64,000 nucleotides of DNA from Candidatus Liminaster caballi (lineage in GTDB: Bacteria > Bacteroidota > Bacteroidia > Bacteroidales > UBA3663). The notes under the pieces are model-generated. The model did not search any database. It worked only from the letters and a program-made list of their open reading frames with translations, and was not told the DNA's origin. The stretch lies in contig JAGHUA010000001.1 in assembly GCA_018065085.1 (NCBI GenBank), positions 23,912-87,911 of the forward strand, written 5' to 3'. Every line of letters starts with the position of its first letter. The first letter of the stretch is position 1. The position numbers and the translations under genes are program-made. This document shows positions 43,759 through 52,517 of this stretch, piece after piece.

Positions 43759-44373
43759 TTAAAAAAGACCGAACAGCTGGGCATCAATCTTATCGACGAT
43801 ACCACGGAAGTCGAGCGGTCGATGTTCGAAGTCGAGCGGATCGACATCGATAATCAACACTTTGCCTTTATAACGGTTGAGGATAAAGTCTTCATATCGG
43901 TCGTTAAGTCCCTGAAGGTAGTCGATCTTGATGCTCTGTTCGTACTCACGTCCACGCTTCTGGATGTTGCCTATAAGATGAGGCAGCGATGCACGCAGAT
44001 AAATCATAAGATCAGGCACCTTGACCAAGCCCATCATCTGATCGAACAGATCCATGAACGTGGTGTAGTCGCGCTCCGAGAGATTGCCCTGAGCATAGTT
44101 ATTGGCCACAAACACATAGACGCCCTCAAAGATCGAGCGATCCTGTATGACGGTGTGGTCGGCCTTGGCTATCTCAAGGATGTCAAGAAACCTCTGCTTC
44201 AGGAAATAGATCTCAAGGTTGAACGACCAGCGTTCGATGTCCTTGTAGAAGTCCTCAAGGTATGGATTGTAGGTCACGGCCTCGAACTTAGGCTCCCACC
44301 CGTAATGCTTGGCGAGCATACGGGTCAGGGTAGTCTTGCCCGAACCGATATTTCCAGCTATTGCGATATGCAT
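43759..44373 (-). CDS. deoxynucleoside kinase (paralogue 2)
   Basis: This 204-residue enzyme is clearly homologous along its whole length to the kinase at 43102-43713. It carries AGNIGSGKTTLTRMLAKHYG (P-loop), AVTYNPYLEDFYKD, RWSFNLEIYFLKQRF, IQDRSIFEGVYVF, YLRASLPHLIGNIQKRGREYE and a LFGLF end shared with its neighbour. The differences at the NPYL region preceding motif (PVDN versus AVTY) may reflect different base preference. It begins two bases after the RNase Z stop codon, so rnz and both kinases form one leftward operon. Confidence 0.92.
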   Translation of the reverse strand: MHIAIAGNIGSGKTTLTRMLAKHYGWEPKFEAVTYNPYLEDFYKDIERWSFNLEIYFLKQRFLDILEIAKADHTVIQDRSIFEGVYVFVANNYAQGNLSERDYTTFMDLFDQMMGLVKVPDLMIYLRASLPHLIGNIQKRGREYEQSIKIDYLQGLNDRYEDFILNRYKGKVLIIDVDPLDFEHRPLDFRGIVDKIDAQLFGLF

Positions 44374-44375
44374 GT

Positions 44376-45302
44376 TTAGATGTTTATGACAAGTTTTTCG
44401 TTTGCCAGCATGGTATTGGGGAACACGCTCTGTGCCTCATCGAGCAGCGGACGTTCAAGTTCCTCGGTGATGAACTGTGCGGAGAAATGACCGATGACGA
44501 GCTGGCGCACGTTGGCCTTCTGGGCAATCTGGGCAGCCTGCAGCGATGTGCTGTGACCGCGCTGGCGGGCCTTGACCACATCGGAATGCAGATAAGTGGC
44601 TTCGTGATAGAGCAGGTCTGCACCCTGGATGATCGGGATGACGCTCTCGGCACAGATGGTATCGCTGCAATAGGCATACTTGCGACTCGGCGTAGGGTCG
44701 GACGTCAGCAATTCATTTGGCACAACCTTGCCAGACTCCGGGTCAGTCCAGTCATTGCCCAACTTGATGCCCTGATAGTAGGCGAAAGGAATCTGCAATT
44801 CCTCACAACGGTCGATGAGCAGATGACGCGGACGTGGCAGTTCCTCGAACAGGAATCCGCAGCACGGCACACGATGATGAAGCGGTATGGTGGAGATGCG
44901 CAACGCCTTGTCTTCGTATATCACTGCGTTCTGTGTCGGATCGAACGGCTCGAACCTCACCTCCATCGACAGTTCAGGACAGAAATAGTCGAACAGCGGA
45001 CGGAAGATGCGCTCGGCATCAGGCTGGGCATGGATCACAATCTCTCCTGTGCGCTGTCCGAGACCGAGCGTCGAGATCAACCCAACCAGACCAAGACAGT
45101 GATCGCCATGCAGATGGCTCAGCAGGATATGACCGATCTTGCCCACGGGTATGTGGCACCTCTGCAAGCCCACCTGAACACCCTCGCCGCAATCGACAAG
45201 GAAGAGATTGCCCCTGAAATCAACGACCTGCGCACTGGGGCTGTGCCTCAATGTAGGTTTGGCGCTTCCGCAGCCAAGTATGCTGACTCTGAAACAATCC
45301 AT
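44376..45302 (-). CDS. rnz: ribonuclease Z
   Basis: The 308-residue metallo-beta-lactamase-fold endonuclease matures tRNA 3' ends. It has the SHLHGDHCLGLVGL motif (HxHxDH zinc ligands), FLVDCGEGVQV, a mid-protein exosite region, SDTICAES with a zinc Asp, LYHEATYL, GHSTSLQAAQIA and VIGHFSAQF with the final His. Length and motifs fit bacterial RNase Z. It is the first gene of a leftward operon with two deoxynucleoside kinases. The promoter is probably the TATATTTG at the complement of 45329-45336. Confidence 0.94.
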   Translation of the reverse strand: MDCFRVSILGCGSAKPTLRHSPSAQVVDFRGNLFLVDCGEGVQVGLQRCHIPVGKIGHILLSHLHGDHCLGLVGLISTLGLGQRTGEIVIHAQPDAERIFRPLFDYFCPELSMEVRFEPFDPTQNAVIYEDKALRISTIPLHHRVPCCGFLFEELPRPRHLLIDRCEELQIPFAYYQGIKLGNDWTDPESGKVVPNELLTSDPTPSRKYAYCSDTICAESVIPIIQGADLLYHEATYLHSDVVKARQRGHSTSLQAAQIAQKANVRQLVIGHFSAQFITEELERPLLDEAQSVFPNTMLANEKLVINI

Positions 45303-45328
45303 GGTGTGTCTGGTACGTTTTGCGAGCG

Positions 45329-45336
45329 CAAATATA
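45329..45336 (-). promoter_or_regulatory. -7 promoter element of rnz
   Basis: The minus strand reads TATATTTG (complement of 45329-45336), 26 bases upstream of the rnz start codon, so the leader would be about 20 nt. No -33 TTTG is at the usual spacing. Confidence 0.55.
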
Positions 45337-45441
45337 CTGATTTTTTTTGATTAGCCGCCATTTTACGGCCTTTTTTTGACTAAAAATGTGCAATCGGCCA
45401 TTTTTTTCTTTGCTTATACGCGCGTTTAAATAAATAATGAG

Positions 45442-45449
45442 TATATTTG
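45442..45449 (+). promoter_or_regulatory. -7 promoter element of nadE, decides its start
   Basis: TATATTTG matches the -7 element; transcription would start near 45456. This excludes the in-frame TTG at 45447 as start and supports the ATG at 45474. Confidence 0.65.
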
Positions 45450-45473
45450 CAGCACATTTTACTAAAATCTGCT

Positions 45474-47552
45474 ATGCAAGACAAACTCAATCCCGACTAC
45501 GGCCTGCTGCGTGTGGCTACTGCCATACCTACAGTAAGGGTGGCCGACGTGGAAAACAACCTCCAGCAGCACATCGAAATGATACGTTCGGCACACAGCC
45601 AGGGCGTCCAGGTGCTGGCTTTCCCCGAACTCTCTATCACCGGATATACATGTGCCGATCTGTTCCGCCATCAGCCTTTGCTCAACGCTGCCCGCACGGC
45701 ATTGATGCATCTTGCCGAGGCTACTCGCGGCATTGACATGGCTGTGATCGTAGGTGCTCCGCTTGTGTGGTGCAACCGCCTCTTCAACTGCGCCGTGCTG
45801 CTTGGCGACGGCGTCATCGTGGGCATAGTGCCAAAGATCTATCTGCCTAACTACAATGAGTTCTACGAGGCTCGTTGGTTTGCATCAGGTGCCGAGGTTC
45901 CTGACGGCAGCATGATGGAACTCTCCACCACCGACCGCAAGGGCAAGCGCATCCAGCAGCGTGTACGCTTTGGCAAAGACCTGCTGTTCGACTTTGAGGG
46001 AACGACTCTCGGCATCGAGATCTGCGAGGATCTGTGGGTTCCAATGGCTCCGTCCAACCGCATGGCTCTGGCTGGCGCTCAGGTGATAGTCAATCTTTCT
46101 TGCTCTGACGAGGTTTTGGGCAAGCATGCCTACCTGCGCCGCATGATCGAGGCTCAGTCGGGCCGTCTGATCTGCGCCTACGTCTATGCATCGGCTGGTT
46201 TCGGCGAGTCGAGCACCGACCTTGTCTTTGCAGGCAAGGGTATCATTGCCGAAAACGGTGCCCTGCTTGGCGAAAGCGAGCGATTTACAATGGAGAATCA
46301 GCTCATGGTGCGCGATGTGGATGTGGAGAAGCTCAAGGTGCTGCGCCAGACACAGACCACTTTCCACAACCTCATGGACAATGCCCAGGCATCAGCCAGC
46401 CAGTATCACAGCGAATACTACAGCCACCAGCTGCCTCGCGTAGGCGGTTACCAGACCATCCAGCTCACCCGTCTGCCAGCCCCCGACTTTGCACATGATC
46501 TGAAACGTTTCGTTGCCCCTCGCCCATTCGTGCCAAGCTCTGACGACGATATGGAAATGCGATGCTCGGAGATTTTCAACATCCAGGTGCAGGGACTTGT
46601 CACCCGACTGAACCATATCAAATGCCAATCGGCTGTGATCGGCATCTCGGGAGGCCTTGACTCGACCCTCGCCCTGCTCGTCACCGTTCAGGCTTTCGAC
46701 AAACTGGGTTGGGATCGCAAGCGCATCATCGGCATAACCATGCCTGGATTCGGCACATCGAAGCGCACACGCAACAACTCGAACATACTGATGGAGGGAC
46801 TCGGCATCACGCAAAAGGAAATATCCATAGCCAAGTCGGTCAACCAGCATTTCGCCGACCTCGGCATAGACTCAAGCGTGCATGATGTGACCTACGAAAA
46901 CTGCCAGGCTCGCGAACGCACCCAGATTCTGATGGACGCTTCGAACCAGCACAATGGCATCGTGATAGGCACGGGCGACCTCTCGGAACTCTGTCTCGGA
47001 TGGTGTACGTACAATGGCGACCACATGTCGATGTATGCCGTCAACACGTCAATCCCTAAGACCTTAGTGAAATATCTGGTGAAATATGTGGCAATTAAAT
47101 GGCAGGACAACGAGGCTTATGCCAAGAAAGTCGTCCCTACCCTGCTCGACATTATCGACACTCCGATCTCGCCCGAACTTATTCCTACCGACGAGAAGGG
47201 CGACATCGCACAGAAGACCGAGGATCTGGTAGGTCCATACGAACTGCACGATTTCTTCCTCTACCATTCGTTCCGTTTCGGAGCCTCGCCAAAGAAGGTG
47301 TTCATGCTCGCAAAGAAAGCCTTCCAGCTGCCCGAATATGCCGATCAGCGCGAAGGCACATACGACGACGAGACCATCAAAAAGTGGCTCAAGACATTCT
47401 TCCGCCGTTTCTTCCAGCAGCAGTTCAAGCGCTCATGCCTGCCTGACGGCCCTAAGGTCGGTACGGTCAGCATCTCGCCACGCGGCGACTGGCGTATGCC
47501 AAGCGATGCCTGGGCTTCAGAATGGCAGAAGGAAATTGATGCCATCGTCTGA
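45474..47552 (+). CDS. nadE: glutamine-dependent NAD+ synthetase
   Basis: This enzyme converts nicotinate adenine dinucleotide to NAD+ using ATP and glutamine. The 692-residue protein has an N-terminal nitrilase-type glutaminase with Glu in LAFPELSITGY, Lys in VPKIYLPNYNEFYE and Cys in IEICEDLWVP. The C-terminal synthetase domain has the PP-loop ISGGLDSTLALL, GTGDLSELCLGW and TYNGDHMSMYAVN. It is complete. It begins just downstream of its promoter and is followed after 55 bases by the helical protein gene, possibly in the same transcript. Confidence 0.96.
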   Translation: MQDKLNPDYGLLRVATAIPTVRVADVENNLQQHIEMIRSAHSQGVQVLAFPELSITGYTCADLFRHQPLLNAARTALMHLAEATRGIDMAVIVGAPLVWCNRLFNCAVLLGDGVIVGIVPKIYLPNYNEFYEARWFASGAEVPDGSMMELSTTDRKGKRIQQRVRFGKDLLFDFEGTTLGIEICEDLWVPMAPSNRMALAGAQVIVNLSCSDEVLGKHAYLRRMIEAQSGRLICAYVYASAGFGESSTDLVFAGKGIIAENGALLGESERFTMENQLMVRDVDVEKLKVLRQTQTTFHNLMDNAQASASQYHSEYYSHQLPRVGGYQTIQLTRLPAPDFAHDLKRFVAPRPFVPSSDDDMEMRCSEIFNIQVQGLVTRLNHIKCQSAVIGISGGLDSTLALLVTVQAFDKLGWDRKRIIGITMPGFGTSKRTRNNSNILMEGLGITQKEISIAKSVNQHFADLGIDSSVHDVTYENCQARERTQILMDASNQHNGIVIGTGDLSELCLGWCTYNGDHMSMYAVNTSIPKTLVKYLVKYVAIKWQDNEAYAKKVVPTLLDIIDTPISPELIPTDEKGDIAQKTEDLVGPYELHDFFLYHSFRFGASPKKVFMLAKKAFQLPEYADQREGTYDDETIKKWLKTFFRRFFQQQFKRSCLPDGPKVGTVSISPRGDWRMPSDAWASEWQKEIDAIV

Positions 47553-47607
47553 CAAGGCTCCGAGACAAATCTATTGAGAAGAATGATTCCAAAAAACTGA
47601 AAACATA

Positions 47608-49500
47608 ATGACTATCGAAGAACTTAAAGCCTCGCTCACCGAGGAACAGATAAACCGACTCAAAGCAATAATCGAAAAAACCGACAATCTGACTCCTGAG
47701 GACGTCGAGACTTTTGACGGCTACATCAAACAGTCGGCTCAGGCATTGGGCGAAGATCAGATTGCAGAACCTATCAGATACATCATCACCTCATTAGGCG
47801 GCCTGCGCTCCACCGACCTGCAGGCTGTGATCGGCGATGATTTCAACCCGACGGTTTTCGAGGAGTGGAACAATGCGCTTGGTTTCCCAATATGCCAATA
47901 TCGCAACCTGCCGAACGCCAAGCTCTATGACCTCACACCGATGATGCGCGAAAAGATGCGTCAGATTGTTGGCGAAAGCAGCCTCCGAAGCTGTGCGAGC
48001 GATCTTGGCTATTATCTTCTGGAACACTGCGAGGCTGGCGACATCGTGCGCGATGTGCAGATCACTCACCTCCTCCTGGACGGCGGCGAGACGGCTGCTG
48101 CAGCCGAATATGTCAGCCAGGCTGAAGGTGAACAGCTCCGCATCGCCGTCAATACTCTCGGCCAGGCATTGAAAGATGCGCCCGACTATGTTAAGGAGAC
48201 GGTCTATGACATGCCACGCACCGAAGGCGAGAAGGTCAACCTCACAAAGCTGCTCATGATAATGCTGAACGACTGTATCGGCATCATCGGAAATGCCGAG
48301 CAACAGCAGCCTGTAGCCTTGCGTCTCACCCAGCTTGTCGAGGAACTCATCGCTCTGGGCCATCAGGAGATTACCGTCATCCTGGGCATCGGTCGCCTGC
48401 GCATCGCACAGAACGCACGCATCCGCCGTCAGGAACAGGAGGCTCAGCAGGCATTCATTGCTGCCCTCAACTATCTGATGCCGCCTCTCCAGCAAGCCGA
48501 TCCACTCACCATCAGTGCCGAACAGATCCGTCAGTACTGGCTGGCTCTGAAAATCTGCCAGGATATGGCTCAGCCTAAGGCCATTGCCATCCTGTTTGAG
48601 GCAATCATCAAAGTGGAGCAGGCTCAGACTCAGGACACCAACCGTCAGGACGAGGAACGTGCTCAGATTGCCGAGAACATCATCGCCCAGCACGTAGATA
48701 TGAGCAAGCTGTACTATGCCTTCCCAAAGGAACTGAAGGAACAGTTCACCAACTATACCGAACCTGCCATCGTCCTGCTCAAGGCGTTCCTCGAAGGCGC
48801 CAAGGATGAAGAATCATCACAGGACAGCGACAGCTTTGACGACACTGCCAAACTTGCCGGCTACTATCAGTCATTGGGCGAACTGAGCGAACACCTCGAA
48901 CGCCACGACGAGAGTTATGACGCCCTGGTTGAGGCTCAGATCCTTCAGATGCGCCTTGTGGGTCAGATGCAGAAACGTGACGGCGATAAGATGTCGCCTC
49001 AGCAGTTGCTGCAGCGTCTCGCCCTTTCGGTGACCAACCACATGCTGGCAGGTCATTATCGTCGCAAGGGCAAGTCACAGCATGACCTGAACGTTGTGCT
49101 GACCAGCAACCTCAATCTTGCCATGGACTGTATGAACAGCTATCCTCGCGACGGTCGCGTAGTGCATTTTGCCATCAACGCAGCCCTCGAACTCGGCGCC
49201 CTGCAGCATCAGACAGGCGGTCTGCTTGCTGAATGCGGCACATACGAGAAAGTCATACGCCAGTTTGTCAAGCTCAACAACATGCGCATCGATCACCAGC
49301 TCTGTCAGGATATGGCCATGATCCACACCCGTTGCGGCCAGGTGCAGGCAGAACCTAAGATTCGTCGTTACGGCGATGCCGTGCGCAACCTTGAGGTGGC
49401 ACACAAGCTCTGGACAACCATGGCACAGAACACCAAGAACGAGGAATACAAGAAGAATGCCGACGTGGTGGCTCAGATCATTGCCAAGCTCAAGAAATAA
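47608..49500 (+). CDS. all-helical hypothetical protein, 630 aa
   Basis: No signal peptide or membrane segment is present, so this is probably cytoplasmic. The sequence is almost entirely alpha-helical, rich in Gln, Glu, Ala and Leu. The second half has TPR-like helical pairs (KLAGYYQSLGELSEHLERHD, YDALVEAQILQMRLVGQ, ALELGALQHQTGGLLAECG). An acidic, Ser/Asp-rich linker (DEESSQDSDSFDD) lies near residue 395. I do not recognise a named family. It sits between nadE and a sugar porter, 55 bases after the first and 32 before the second. A scaffold role is possible but cannot be shown. Confidence 0.85.
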   Translation: MTIEELKASLTEEQINRLKAIIEKTDNLTPEDVETFDGYIKQSAQALGEDQIAEPIRYIITSLGGLRSTDLQAVIGDDFNPTVFEEWNNALGFPICQYRNLPNAKLYDLTPMMREKMRQIVGESSLRSCASDLGYYLLEHCEAGDIVRDVQITHLLLDGGETAAAAEYVSQAEGEQLRIAVNTLGQALKDAPDYVKETVYDMPRTEGEKVNLTKLLMIMLNDCIGIIGNAEQQQPVALRLTQLVEELIALGHQEITVILGIGRLRIAQNARIRRQEQEAQQAFIAALNYLMPPLQQADPLTISAEQIRQYWLALKICQDMAQPKAIAILFEAIIKVEQAQTQDTNRQDEERAQIAENIIAQHVDMSKLYYAFPKELKEQFTNYTEPAIVLLKAFLEGAKDEESSQDSDSFDDTAKLAGYYQSLGELSEHLERHDESYDALVEAQILQMRLVGQMQKRDGDKMSPQQLLQRLALSVTNHMLAGHYRRKGKSQHDLNVVLTSNLNLAMDCMNSYPRDGRVVHFAINAALELGALQHQTGGLLAECGTYEKVIRQFVKLNNMRIDHQLCQDMAMIHTRCGQVQAEPKIRRYGDAVRNLEVAHKLWTTMAQNTKNEEYKKNADVVAQIIAKLKK

Positions 49501-49532
49501 CCGTTTTCGAAACCTAAATAAAACATAATATT

Positions 49533-50996
49533 ATGACACAAAACGAAAAAGGGTCTAAGACCTATCTTTTCTCAATCGTGCTGGTGGCTGTCATCGGCGG
49601 ATTGCTATTCGGATATGATACTGCAGTGATCTCAGGCGCCGAGAAGGGTCTGCAGGCATTCTTCATGGGCGCCACAGACTTTGCCTACACCGATTTCTGG
49701 CATGGATTCACATCGTCAAGCGCCTTAATCGGCTGTATCATCGGTGCTGCCATCTCGGGCGCACTTGCCTCAAACTGGGGACGCAAGAAGAGCCTTATCT
49801 TCGCCGGCATTATGTTCTTTATCTCGGCTTGGGGCTCGATGTGTCCTGAGACGATGATTCTTGCCAAGGGTCAGCCAAGCCTCACCCTGTTCATCGTCTT
49901 CAACATCTACCGCGTCATCGGCGGTGTGGGCGTTGGTCTTGCATCGGCTGTCTGCCCAATGTACATCGGCGAGATTGCACCAAGCGGCATCCGCGGCATG
50001 CTTGTCAGCTGGAACCAGTTCGCCATCATCTTCGGCCAGCTGGTAGTTTATTTCGTCAACTTCTTCATCCTTGGCGAACACACACAGCCTATCATCGAGA
50101 GCATCGGACATGGTCTCAACTCACTCGCTCCTAACAGCGACCCTTGGACCATCGAGACAGGATGGCGTTATATGTTCGGTTCGGAGATGGTTCCTGCCGG
50201 ACTCTTTGCCCTGCTCATCTGCTTTGTGCCTGAGACTCCTCGCTATCTGGCTTCAATAGGTCAGGACAGCAAGGCCGAGGGCATTCTCGCTCGTATCAAC
50301 GGTTCTTCGAAGGCCAAGGAGATCCTCAAGGAAATCAAGGAGACCATGACCGTCAAGACCGAGCCACTGATGACCTATGGTTTCCTCTGCATCTTTGTGG
50401 GCATCATGCTTTCTGTATTCCAGCAGGCTGTGGGCATCAACGCTGTGCTCTATTTTGCTCCTCGCATCTATGGCGCAATGGGCTTCGATGACCCAATGAT
50501 GCTGACCGTATTCAACGGCATCGTCAATCTCGGCTTCACATGCATCGCCATCTTCACCGTCGAGAAACTTGGCCGCAAGCCATTGCTCATCGTCGGTTCG
50601 CTCGGCATGGCCATTGGTGCTATCGGCGTGGCTTGCACCTTCGAGGGCGCCATTGCCAACAATGAGACAATGCAGCTTCTCTGCATGATCTCACTCATGG
50701 TCTATTCTGCTTCGTTCATGTTCTCTTGGGGCCCGATCTGCTGGGTTCTCATCGCTGAGGTCTTCCCTAACACCATCCGTGGCGGTGCTGTGGCTATCGC
50801 TGTTGCCTTCCAGTGGATTTTCAACTGGATCGTATCGACCTCGTTCGTGCCTATGGCCAACAGCCTCGGCTTCTGGTTTGTCTATGCCCTCTATGGCGTG
50901 ATCTGTGTCATCGCCGCTGTCTTCGTATGGCGTCTTGTTCCTGAGACTAAGGGCAAGACTCTTGAGGATATGACCAAGCTCTGGAAGAAACAATGA
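49533..50996 (+). CDS. sugar porter family MFS transporter (XylE-like)
   Basis: The 487-residue inner-membrane protein has 12 predicted helices. Sugar-porter signatures are present: VIGGLLFGYDTAVISGA in helix 1, NWGRKKSLI, a YRVIGGVGVGLASAVCPMYI helix, VFQQAVGINAVLYFAP (the QQxxGINxxxYY motif), and the closing VPETKGKTLEDM. It is similar to Bacteroides xylose- or glucose-proton symporters; the actual substrate is not determinable. A small gene overlaps its stop by four bases (ATGA). Confidence 0.94.
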   Translation: MTQNEKGSKTYLFSIVLVAVIGGLLFGYDTAVISGAEKGLQAFFMGATDFAYTDFWHGFTSSSALIGCIIGAAISGALASNWGRKKSLIFAGIMFFISAWGSMCPETMILAKGQPSLTLFIVFNIYRVIGGVGVGLASAVCPMYIGEIAPSGIRGMLVSWNQFAIIFGQLVVYFVNFFILGEHTQPIIESIGHGLNSLAPNSDPWTIETGWRYMFGSEMVPAGLFALLICFVPETPRYLASIGQDSKAEGILARINGSSKAKEILKEIKETMTVKTEPLMTYGFLCIFVGIMLSVFQQAVGINAVLYFAPRIYGAMGFDDPMMLTVFNGIVNLGFTCIAIFTVEKLGRKPLLIVGSLGMAIGAIGVACTFEGAIANNETMQLLCMISLMVYSASFMFSWGPICWVLIAEVFPNTIRGGAVAIAVAFQWIFNWIVSTSFVPMANSLGFWFVYALYGVICVIAAVFVWRLVPETKGKTLEDMTKLWKKQ

Positions 50997-51616
50997 ACAC
51001 ACCAGATGCAATAATTGAATACGAGCTACTCGGCATTGAATGGCCTTATGACTTTTTAAATAATACTAAGCCTGCCATTGTTTGCGATGAATCTGTTATT
51101 TCCACATCCGGCAAAGACAAAGATGAAATTGTCGAAGAGGATGAAATGGGCATCCCAACAGGAGAAGGGAAAATTGCAGAAAGCAAACGTCGTCAGATTA
51201 TTCACAGATTCTTGCAAGAGTGGAGACATTCTGATTCAAAATCTTCTGTATTCAATAAGAATCTTAACGAACCAATACAAGTTGTTCAAGTATCTCTTCG
51301 GGAAGCTTGCAAACACTCTGCTCGCAGTTACTATTCCACAAAAGCCGTGTTGGAATTAGAAACAATATTGGCAGAAGCCCGAAAAGTGGGTGAGTCAAAC
51401 ACCAAACCAGGTGATAACAGTCAGAAAAACTTCGAGAAGATGTTGATTATGACCCATCATTTGGAAGGCATAGGCCTGGTGAAGCTCACTGTCGGCGTGC
51501 GCCGTCACACTCATGAGAAAGTAGAGTATGGACTGACGGCACATAAAGAAGGTACGCCCCTTATAAATAGTGATCTGAAGATAAAAGACAAAAAGAGCAG
51601 GCACAAGAAACATTAA
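50993..51616 (+). CDS. hypothetical protein, possible BECR-fold/LPD-type nuclease domain
   Basis: The 207-residue protein is more AT-rich than its neighbours and lacks a signal peptide. Its C-terminal half (KNFEKMLIMTHHLEGIGLVK and then LTVGVRRHTHEKVEYGLTA) resembles the barnase/EndoU/ColicinE5-D/RelE-like domains found in mobile-element and polymorphic-toxin proteins (LPD3-like). The N-terminal half is acidic and unrecognised, with an odd GIEWPYDFL start. It overlaps the sugar porter by four bases, so it would be translationally coupled to it, a strange partnership that suggests insertion of foreign DNA. The domain call is tentative; the end of the gene overlaps the end of a candidate antisense sRNA. 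Confidence 0.6.
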   Translation: MNTPDAIIEYELLGIEWPYDFLNNTKPAIVCDESVISTSGKDKDEIVEEDEMGIPTGEGKIAESKRRQIIHRFLQEWRHSDSKSSVFNKNLNEPIQVVQVSLREACKHSARSYYSTKAVLELETILAEARKVGESNTKPGDNSQKNFEKMLIMTHHLEGIGLVKLTVGVRRHTHEKVEYGLTAHKEGTPLINSDLKIKDKKSRHKKH

Positions 51617-51771
51617 AAAAAGGCATCTCACCCCCAAAGGTGAGATGTCTTTATTCTTGCCCCAGAAATGCGCACACCATTTTACTCAATCTGAGTGAAG
51701 CTTCACAAGCGGGGACTTATGCTGCTAGAATTACTACATGGCGGAGCAAATGCTCATTTACGTCTTATTTT
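51615..51771 (-). ncRNA. candidate intergenic small RNA, about 155 nt
   Basis: The minus strand has a complete transcription unit with no protein frame. It has an ideal promoter (51778-51809), a predicted start near 51771, and a strong intrinsic terminator: GACATCTCACC pairing with GGTGAGATGCC, followed by seven T residues (complement of 51615-51621). The body contains GAGCATTTGCTC, GTGAAGCTTCAC and CTCAGATTGAG hairpins. The same terminator seen from the plus strand has only a weak T run, so it is oriented for the minus strand, where no other gene could need it. Confidence 0.7.
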
Positions 51772-51777
51772 CCGCTG

Positions 51778-51809
51778 CAAAAGTAATCTTATATTTTCAA
51801 ACTTCCAAA
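51778..51809 (-). promoter_or_regulatory. promoter of the candidate sRNA
   Basis: On the minus strand TTTG (complement of 51806-51809) and TACTTTTG (complement of 51778-51785) are exactly 20 bases apart, matching the Bacteroidota consensus. Confidence 0.75.
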
Positions 51810-51887
51810 TATATTCCAATTTTTATCTCAAAAATACCAGAATAAACCGAGAGTTTTCAAGAAATTAGTATATTTGGAGATCATAAT

Positions 51888-52331
51888 TCATCCTTTCAGC
51901 AAGTTCTCACATCCCTCAACCACATCGCGGTAGGTGGCATCGAAGTCATCGGTGTACCAAGGATCCGCCACATCGCCAGGACGTGATGTCAGATCAAGGA
52001 GGCGAACGATCTTATGGTCGGGATCGCCTCCGCAAATGGCATTCATGTTGCGGATGTTCCACGAGTCCATGCCGATAAGAAGGTCGAAACGCTCATAATC
52101 CGAACGGCGTAGCTGTCGGGCTGCATGACCTGAGCATGTGATACCATGCTCGGCCAACTTGCGTCGTGCAGGCGGATAGACCGGATTGCCAATCTCCTCG
52201 GTGGAAGTGGCTGCCGACTCGATATAATATTCATTGTCAAGGCCGGCCTTATGCACCATGTCCTTGAACACATACTCTGCCATCGGACTGCGACAAATGT
52301 TGCCGTGGCATACGAAAAGAATCTTTTTCAT
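51888..52331 (-). CDS. low-molecular-weight protein-tyrosine phosphatase
   Basis: The 147-residue cytoplasmic phosphatase starts MKKILFVCHGNICRSPMAE, which contains the P-loop CxxxxxR(S) with nucleophilic Cys8 and Arg14. The general acid is in the DPWYTDDF motif (about residue 120). I choose the ATG at 52331; an ATG nine codons upstream is preceded by a promoter-like TTTCCTTTG that would leave almost no leader. Family members dephosphorylate tyrosine kinases or low-molecular-weight targets. It is a single-gene unit, convergent with the region containing the candidate sRNA. Confidence 0.94.
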   Translation of the reverse strand: MKKILFVCHGNICRSPMAEYVFKDMVHKAGLDNEYYIESAATSTEEIGNPVYPPARRKLAEHGITCSGHAARQLRRSDYERFDLLIGMDSWNIRNMNAICGGDPDHKIVRLLDLTSRPGDVADPWYTDDFDATYRDVVEGCENLLKG

Positions 52332-52452
52332 AAAGAATACATTATAATCTTCCATCAAAGGAAATTATAGAAAATCAGTCTTAGGTTTCAACATTATTTG
52401 ATTTCTTTTGATTTCCTATGAAGGAGTATATTTCCTCTGATAGAGTTATTAA

Positions 52453-52487
52453 GAAAAAGCCGCATCACACAGTGGATACGGCTTTTC
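52453..52487 (-). terminator. intrinsic terminator of the Skp/OmpH lipoprotein gene
   Basis: The arms AAGCCG (52457-52462) and CGGCTT (52479-52484) plus inner pairs form a hairpin with T-rich flanks on both strands. It lies about 30 bases past the stop of the leftward OmpH/Skp gene. Confidence 0.82.
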
Positions 52488-52517
52488 TTATATACTTATA
52501 TATAATATGTGCGATGA

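Noticed and set aside
44361..45350. 329-residue frame antisense to rnz
   Set aside because: It mirrors the RNase Z gene, whose zinc motifs are intact; the antisense protein has no domain character. Similar antisense frames across the GH5, pheA and aminotransferase genes were dropped for the same reason.
45447..45473. Earlier TTG start of nadE
   Set aside because: It lies within the TATATTTG promoter element, so it cannot be on the transcript; the ATG at 45474 gives the normal N-terminus.
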